This document shows positions 22,260 through 26,579 of a DNA stretch of 26,579 nt, one piece after another (positions within the stretch are counted from its first letter, which is position 1; the number at the start of each line of letters is the position of its first letter). Position numbers and translations under genes: made by a program. The DNA is from DATJFH01 sp035495815 (lineage in GTDB: Bacteria; Acidobacteriota; Terriglobia; Bryobacterales; Bryobacteraceae), in assembly GCA_035495815.1 (NCBI GenBank), contig DATJFH010000227.1:1-26579 (forward strand), read 5' to 3'. The notes beneath the pieces are model-generated. The model did no database searches and was not told the origin of the DNA. It worked only from the letters and a program-made list of their open reading frames with translations.

Positions 22260-23261
22260 ATGAAACGCACAAGAGTCTTGGTTACCGGCGCCGGAGGATT
22301 CATCGGCAACCACCTGGTGGGGTACCTGGTGGAAAAGGGATATTGGGTCCGCGGCGTGGACATCAAGATGCCCGAATACGGCGCTTCCGCGGCGCATAAA
22401 TTCGAACTGCTCGACCTGCGGCGCGAAGAGGAGTGCCTGCGGGCCACCGCCGATGTCGACGAGGTATATGCGCTGGCGGCCAATATGGGCGGCATCGGCT
22501 TCATCGAGACCAACAAGGGCGAGATCGTACGCGACAACACCCTCATCAACATGCACACCATCGAGGCCGCCCGGGAAAACGGGGTGAAGAGACTGCTCTA
22601 TACCTCGAGCGCCTGCATCTATCCGGGTTATCTGCAGAAGAGCCCGGACGTCACGCCGTTGCGGGAAGAAGACGCCTACCCGGCCGACGCCGAGGACGGC
22701 TACGGATGGGAGAAGTTGTATACCGAGCGCGTCTGCCGGCATTACCGGGAAGACTTCGGCCTGGACACCCGCGTCGTCCGCTTCCACAATATCTATGGAC
22801 CGCTCGGAACCTACGACGGCGGGCGCGAAAAATCCCCGGCAGCCATCTGCCGCAAAGTCGCGCTGGCCGAGGATGGCGGATCGATCGAGGTCTGGGGCGA
22901 TGGATTACAGACGCGGTCCTACTGCTACATCGACGATTGCGTGGAGGGGATTTTCCGCCTGATGCGCTCCGATCATGCCGACCCGTTGAACCTCGGGACC
23001 GACCGCCTGGTCAGCATCAACGAGCTGGTGGACATCGTCTCCGGAATCGCCAACAAGAAGCTTACCCGGCGGCACGACCTCACCAAGCCCCAGGGCGTGC
23101 GTGGCAGAAACAGCAACAACGACAGATTGCGTTCGGTGCTGCAGTGGGAGCCTTCCATCTCGCTCGAGCAGGGGCTGGCCACGACGTATTCCTGGATAGA
23201 AACGCAACTGGCCAATGAAGGCCGTCTGCCGGCCCGCGTGCCCTCGGTGATGGGCGCTTGA
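22260..23261 (+). CDS. NAD-dependent epimerase, GDP-mannose 3,5-epimerase-like
   Basis: A 333-residue extended short-chain dehydrogenase. The NAD-binding GAGGFIG (10-16), active-site SSACIYP (Cys119) and Y-x3-K pair (Tyr148, Lys152) are present, with Lys191 in GGREKSPAA. The blocks AANMGGIGFIETN, RFHNIYGPLGTYDGGREK, EVWGDGLQTRSYCYIDD and PQGVRGRNSNN match plant and bacterial GDP-mannose 3,5-epimerase more closely than UDP-glucose epimerases; Cys and Lys are the acid/base pair known for that enzyme. Its likely product is GDP-L-galactose and/or GDP-L-gulose, so the polymer may contain L-galactose or a related sugar. AAAGGAGAA precedes ATG 22260. Family is sure; exact substrate is probable. Confidence 0.9.
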   Translation: MKRTRVLVTGAGGFIGNHLVGYLVEKGYWVRGVDIKMPEYGASAAHKFELLDLRREEECLRATADVDEVYALAANMGGIGFIETNKGEIVRDNTLINMHTIEAARENGVKRLLYTSSACIYPGYLQKSPDVTPLREEDAYPADAEDGYGWEKLYTERVCRHYREDFGLDTRVVRFHNIYGPLGTYDGGREKSPAAICRKVALAEDGGSIEVWGDGLQTRSYCYIDDCVEGIFRLMRSDHADPLNLGTDRLVSINELVDIVSGIANKKLTRRHDLTKPQGVRGRNSNNDRLRSVLQWEPSISLEQGLATTYSWIETQLANEGRLPARVPSVMGA

Positions 23262-23295
23262 GGAGCCGGCTCGGCTCGAGCCTTGGAGGGAAACC

Positions 23296-24351
23296 ATGAG
23301 CAGGTTTCTATTGCTGTTGCTGCTGGCCGCGTCCACTGGAGGCGGCTCCGGGGCGGAGCCTTCGTGGAGAGCGGGATTCTTCACCGTCGGAATGGGTCAG
23401 CCGATTTCACAGGTTCCCTGGACCAAGCTGACCCACCTGATCCTGTGCTGCGCGGCAGCCGATTCGTACGGCGCGGTGTCCAAGAACTGGCTCGAACCCG
23501 GGTCGTTTCCCGAAGTACTCGGAACCGCCCACGCCAACGATGTCAGGGTGCTTCTTTCCGTCGGCGGGCCGTCGGCCACGTTCCTCGCCAACACCAGCCC
23601 GGCCATGGTCGGAGCTTTTGCGGCCAACATCGTCGGTTACATACTCAACAACGGCTTCGACGGCGTGGATCTGGATTGGGAAGAGCATATCAATGTTCTG
23701 CAGTACGCGGACCTGGTGACCCGCCTTCGCCGGGCATTGCCGGATAAACTCATCACGGTGGACACCGGCAACTGGGACAACCTGGTGAACGCGGCTGTCG
23801 CCACCTACCCGCTGGTCGACCGTCTTAACGTGATGTGCTACGACATGGCGGATGGAAATCCTCTCAGCTGGCATCATGCCGCGCTGCTGCAGGCCGGGCA
23901 ATTGGGGAAGGGAAGCTGCGACTGGAGAGTGGGCGCGTTGACCGACGCCGGAATCCCGCCCGGAAAGTTGAATATCGGAATCCCGGCTTTCGGATACGCC
24001 TGGAATGGAGCGACTCAGCCCTCCAGCCGGGCTGCGCTCGATAAGAAACAGTGGGGCTATAACCAGATTGTCAGCAACCCTAGCTGGTGGAACGGCGGGT
24101 ACAACAAGCGTTACGATCACACCCACAAGGCGAACTATCTGAGTGTCCCGGCCACCAATCAGTTCGTTACCTACAACGATACGGACTCCGTTCGGGACAT
24201 CGTGAAATGGGGCAGGAAGCGGGGCGCCGGCGGTTTCTTTCTGGCCTACCTGTATCAGGAGTACCTCTCCACCGCCACCGGACCCGCCCGCACGCCGCTC
24301 ACCTCCGTGCTCTACGAGGAGGCGACTGCCAGTGACGAGGCAACTCAATAA
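23296..24351 (+). CDS. Secreted GH18 glycoside hydrolase (chitinase-like)
   Basis: A 351-residue protein with an N-terminal signal peptide (about 1-20, ending GSGA) and a single GH18 TIM barrel. LLSVGG (86-91) is the SxGG strand, and the catalytic motif DGxDxDxE is complete: Asp122, Asp125, Asp127 and the proton donor Glu129 in FDGVDLDWEE. Further GH18 features are MCYDMADGNP and the Trp-bearing C-terminal strand region. It would hydrolyse beta-1,4-linked N-acetylglucosamine or a similar sugar outside the cytoplasm. As last gene of the polysaccharide locus (GGAGG eight bases before ATG 23296), it may trim or release the polymer. Its C-terminal third is very like the neighbouring minus-strand protein. 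Confidence 0.93.
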   Translation: MSRFLLLLLLAASTGGGSGAEPSWRAGFFTVGMGQPISQVPWTKLTHLILCCAAADSYGAVSKNWLEPGSFPEVLGTAHANDVRVLLSVGGPSATFLANTSPAMVGAFAANIVGYILNNGFDGVDLDWEEHINVLQYADLVTRLRRALPDKLITVDTGNWDNLVNAAVATYPLVDRLNVMCYDMADGNPLSWHHAALLQAGQLGKGSCDWRVGALTDAGIPPGKLNIGIPAFGYAWNGATQPSSRAALDKKQWGYNQIVSNPSWWNGGYNKRYDHTHKANYLSVPATNQFVTYNDTDSVRDIVKWGRKRGAGGFFLAYLYQEYLSTATGPARTPLTSVLYEEATASDEATQ

Positions 24352-24356
24352 AAATG

Positions 24357-24389
24357 CCCCGGCCGGGTTCCATGGGACCCCCGGCCGGG
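24357..24389 (-). terminator. Rho-independent terminator between convergent GH18 genes
   Basis: CCCGGCCGGG (24358-24367) and CCCGGCCGGG (24380-24389) form a 10-bp GC stem around a 12-base loop. On the minus strand the stem is followed by GGGGCATTTTTATT, giving a U-tract, so it should end the minus-strand GH18 transcript. On the plus strand no U-tract follows, though the hairpin could still slow polymerase after the other gene. Confidence 0.75.
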
Positions 24390-24407
24390 ACAGCAGTCAG
24401 GACCCGG

Positions 24408-26579
24408 TCAGTTCGATGACGGCGGTTTGCTGCAGGTGACTCTTGCGTTCGCCCAGTCGGCGTGATCGAAATTGATGTCGTCGCCTCCGTTGTCTACGAC
24501 CAGGGTGAGCTTGCTTACGTTGGACAGCGGGATGTTCAGGCTCTGTATCGGGCTCGATTTGTAAAGAACACCGCTTTGATACAGGATCTTCCTGTCGCCT
24601 TTGATCTGGAAGGTCACACTCCCGCTCGTTGCCAGTTCGTCGTCCACGCCGATGTCGGCCTGGAAGGCCGTGCACTGGCCGCCGATGCCGAACACGATCT
24701 GAGAGCTGGCGTGTGTGCCGAGACCCTTGGCGTACTTTACGCCGTTCAGGGAGAGAGTATTGCCGCCAACGCTGAGATCTTTCTGAACCGTGCCCCAGCC
24801 GCTGGTGGCGGAGGACCAGGTCAGGTCGCTCAGGAAGTACCCCCCGGTTGGTGGCGGCGGAGTCGTCGTCGAGCCGCAGATGAGCCGGGCATTAGCCCAG
24901 TCCGCATGATCGAAATTGATATCGTCGCCTCCGTTGTTCGCGATCAGCGTGAGCTGCTTGCGTCCGGATACCGGCACGCTGATGCTCTGCGTGGCGCTCG
25001 ATCCGTTCATCGTGCCGCTCTGGAACAGCAGGACGCCGTCGGCCAGCACCTGGAATGTGATCGTGCCGTTGCCCCCGACTTCATCGTCGACTCCGATCTC
25101 CGACTGGAACGTGCTGCAGCCGGAGGTGACGTTGTAGACGATCTGCGAGTTGGCGTGCGTGCCGAGCCCTTTTGCGTATGTAGTCCCGTTGAGAGTCAGG
25201 GTTGCGCCGTTGACGCTGGCGTTCCGCTGGGTCGTTCCCCAGCCGGCTGTCGCGCTGACCCACGTCATGTCGCTGAGGTAAGTCTGACCCGAGTCTCCCG
25301 GAGCGAGTGGAGATGCGACTGTCGTCAGGCTCAGCGGTTTCGCGTTGGTTCCCGCGTTGTTGGCCGCCTGGACGGTGAAGGAGAAGACTCCCGCGGCGCT
25401 AGGCGTGCCGGCAATGACGCCGGTGGAGCCGTTGAGGGAAAGTCCGGCAGGCAGCGCCCCACTGGTCACGCTCCAAGTCATGGGCGACGACCCGGAAGCG
25501 GCCAGAGCCTGTGTGTAGGCGACACCCACGCTTCCGCCGGGGAGCGGCGACACCGTGGAGATCGTGGGCGCCACAATCTGGACGCCTACCGTGAGACTGA
25601 ATACCTTGGAATTGCTGCCGGCGCTGTTCGAAGCCTGAATCGTGGCGTTGAAGCTTCCGCCGGCCAAAGGCGCTCCACTGAGCAGACCTGTGGAAGCGTT
25701 GAGCGTGATTCCGCCGGGCAGCGCCCCGCCGATCACGCTCCAGGTGAAGGGAGAAGTGCCGGAAGCGGCAAGCAACTGGGAATAAGGCAGACCCACAGTA
25801 CCCGCCGGGAGAGGCGAAGCGCTGGAGATGACCGGCGCTTGCAGCTGGGCGCCGATGGCGATGGAGCACGGCAGTGTATTCGTCCCGGCGCTGTTCGAAG
25901 CCTGGATCGTGAAGTTGAAGGCGCCGGCAGTGGTGGGAGTTCCGCTGATCGAACCGCTGGACGAACTGAGCGCCAGCCCGCCGGGCAGACTGCCGCTGAC
26001 CACGCTCCACGTCATGGGCGTGGACCCGGACGCCGTCATCGTTTTCGAGTAGGAGACCCCCACCGTACCGGAGGGGAGTTGCGAGGAGGAGGTGATCGAA
26101 GGCGGGATCGCCTGCGGCGTACCGCCGCCGAGCGCGTTCGACAGCGCGGCAGTCAGCGGGTAGAGGCCGTCCCCCGATGCGCCCGACATGTACTCCTGGT
26201 ACAAATAGGCCAGGAAGTAACCTCCCACACCCTTCGACTGTCCCCATTGCACGATGTCGCGGACCGAGTCGGTGTCGTTGTACGTGATGAACTGATTGGT
26301 GGACGAAACGCTCAGGTAGCTGGCTTTGTAGGTGCTGTCGTAGCGCTTGTTGAGACCGGCGTTCCACAGAGTCGGATTGCGGAGAAGTTCGCTGTACCAA
26401 TACTGGTAATCGTTGAAGACGGCGCCACTGACGCCGGGAGCCGTCGCGCCGAAGAATGTGTAGCCATAAGCCGGTATGCCGACATTCAGTTTGCTGATCG
26501 GAATGCCCGCGCCGGTCAATCGGCTCATGCGCAGGTCGCAGGCGCCGACGTTCTGGTTGCCTGCCTGGGTAAGCGCGTC
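24408..26579 (-). CDS. Large GH18 protein with Ig-like repeats and two NPCBM domains (partial)
   Basis: The frame is open to the right edge, so the 5' part, including the catalytic GH18 motif, is missing; 723 residues are visible. Residues here are numbered from the Met at 26528. Up to about 135 is the C-terminal part of a GH18 barrel, closely similar to the plus-strand GH18 (shared NKRYD and ITYNDTDSVRDIV-type segments). Three Ig-like repeats of about 88 residues follow (142-229, 231-319, 320-408; each with a GGxxP/PGG turn and TWSV strand), then two NPCBM carbohydrate-binding domains (about 416-551 and 564-700), each with GLGTHA and NGGDDINFDHADWANAR segments, separated by a Pro/Thr linker. 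It should be a secreted, modular, sugar-binding hydrolase. The ending is its natural C-terminus. Confidence 0.9.
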   Translation of the reverse strand, partial: DALTQAGNQNVGACDLRMSRLTGAGIPISKLNVGIPAYGYTFFGATAPGVSGAVFNDYQYWYSELLRNPTLWNAGLNKRYDSTYKASYLSVSSTNQFITYNDTDSVRDIVQWGQSKGVGGYFLAYLYQEYMSGASGDGLYPLTAALSNALGGGTPQAIPPSITSSSQLPSGTVGVSYSKTMTASGSTPMTWSVVSGSLPGGLALSSSSGSISGTPTTAGAFNFTIQASNSAGTNTLPCSIAIGAQLQAPVISSASPLPAGTVGLPYSQLLAASGTSPFTWSVIGGALPGGITLNASTGLLSGAPLAGGSFNATIQASNSAGSNSKVFSLTVGVQIVAPTISTVSPLPGGSVGVAYTQALAASGSSPMTWSVTSGALPAGLSLNGSTGVIAGTPSAAGVFSFTVQAANNAGTNAKPLSLTTVASPLAPGDSGQTYLSDMTWVSATAGWGTTQRNASVNGATLTLNGTTYAKGLGTHANSQIVYNVTSGCSTFQSEIGVDDEVGGNGTITFQVLADGVLLFQSGTMNGSSATQSISVPVSGRKQLTLIANNGGDDINFDHADWANARLICGSTTTPPPPTGGYFLSDLTWSSATSGWGTVQKDLSVGGNTLSLNGVKYAKGLGTHASSQIVFGIGGQCTAFQADIGVDDELATSGSVTFQIKGDRKILYQSGVLYKSSPIQSLNIPLSNVSKLTLVVDNGGDDINFDHADWANARVTCSKPPSSN
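25305..26105 (-). repeat. Three tandem Ig-like protein repeats in the large GH18 gene
   Basis: Three consecutive repeat units of about 264-267 bases encode He_PIG-type Ig-like domains. Shared features are an ASG-x-[ST]-P-[MF]-TWSV strand, a LP-[AG]-G turn, a G-x-[IL]-[SA]-G-[TA]-P segment and [IV]-QA-[SA]-N-[SN]-AG before the end. The copies differ enough to be old duplications. They space the catalytic domain from the NPCBM domains. Confidence 0.8.

Noticed and set aside
25399..26400. 333-residue minus-strand frame within the large GH18 gene.
   Set aside because: It is an out-of-frame shadow of the Ig-like repeats; the true frame gives regular repeats and NPCBM domains.

Overview
The window looks like a chromosomal segment of a GC-rich bacterium, most likely an acidobacterium of the Solibacter/Bryobacter type. 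That assignment is inference: it rests on high GC, the receiver/LytTR/GNAT neighbourhood, a plant-like GDP-mannose 3,5-epimerase homologue, and secreted GH18 enzymes with Ig-like and NPCBM modules. No rRNA, tRNA, insertion sequence or CRISPR array was seen.

Layout. (1) Bases 1-226 hold the 3' end of ispG (isoprenoid synthesis), facing a minus-strand group: a GNAT acyltransferase (275-1108), a worn LytTR DNA-binding remnant (1105-1356), a receiver domain lacking its usual lysine (1388-1825), and a possible STAS-like reading frame (1966-2370). (2) From 2397 to 24351 every convincing gene is on the plus strand with short gaps or overlaps, forming one long exopolysaccharide locus. It opens with a NusG/RfaH-type elongation factor (2397-2948), then a polysaccharide export protein, a Wzc-type chain-length regulator/tyrosine kinase, a Wzx-like flippase, a Wzy-like membrane protein, a GT4 glycosyltransferase, a NodU-type carbamoyltransferase, a small Trp-rich protein, a second glycosyltransferase and a NodB-type deacetylase. 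(3) Inside this locus, at 14637-21305, lies a compact carrier-protein module: a tandem two-domain acyl carrier protein (translation likely starting at TTG), a GNAT-family acyltransferase, a luciferase-like flavin monooxygenase, a stand-alone NRPS adenylation enzyme, a second carbamoyltransferase and a flavin reductase. (4) The locus resumes with a WecG/TagA glycosyltransferase, an NAD-dependent epimerase close to GDP-mannose 3,5-epimerase, and a secreted GH18 glycosidase. (5) The right end carries, on the minus strand, a second larger GH18 protein with three Ig-like repeats and two NPCBM domains; its 5' part runs off the window. A GC-rich hairpin lies between the two convergent GH18 genes.

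How the parts may work together. The Wzx/Wzy/Wzc/export set implies a lipid-linked repeat unit that is flipped, polymerised and exported. The carrier module suggests that an amino acid is activated by the A-domain enzyme, loaded on one or both carrier domains, oxidised by the FMNH2-dependent monooxygenase (fed by the flavin reductase), possibly carbamoylated, and transferred by the GNAT enzyme onto a sugar of the repeat unit. Alternatively it makes a separate small metabolite. The individual families are clear from sequence; this pathway is inference and is the most interesting possibility in the window.
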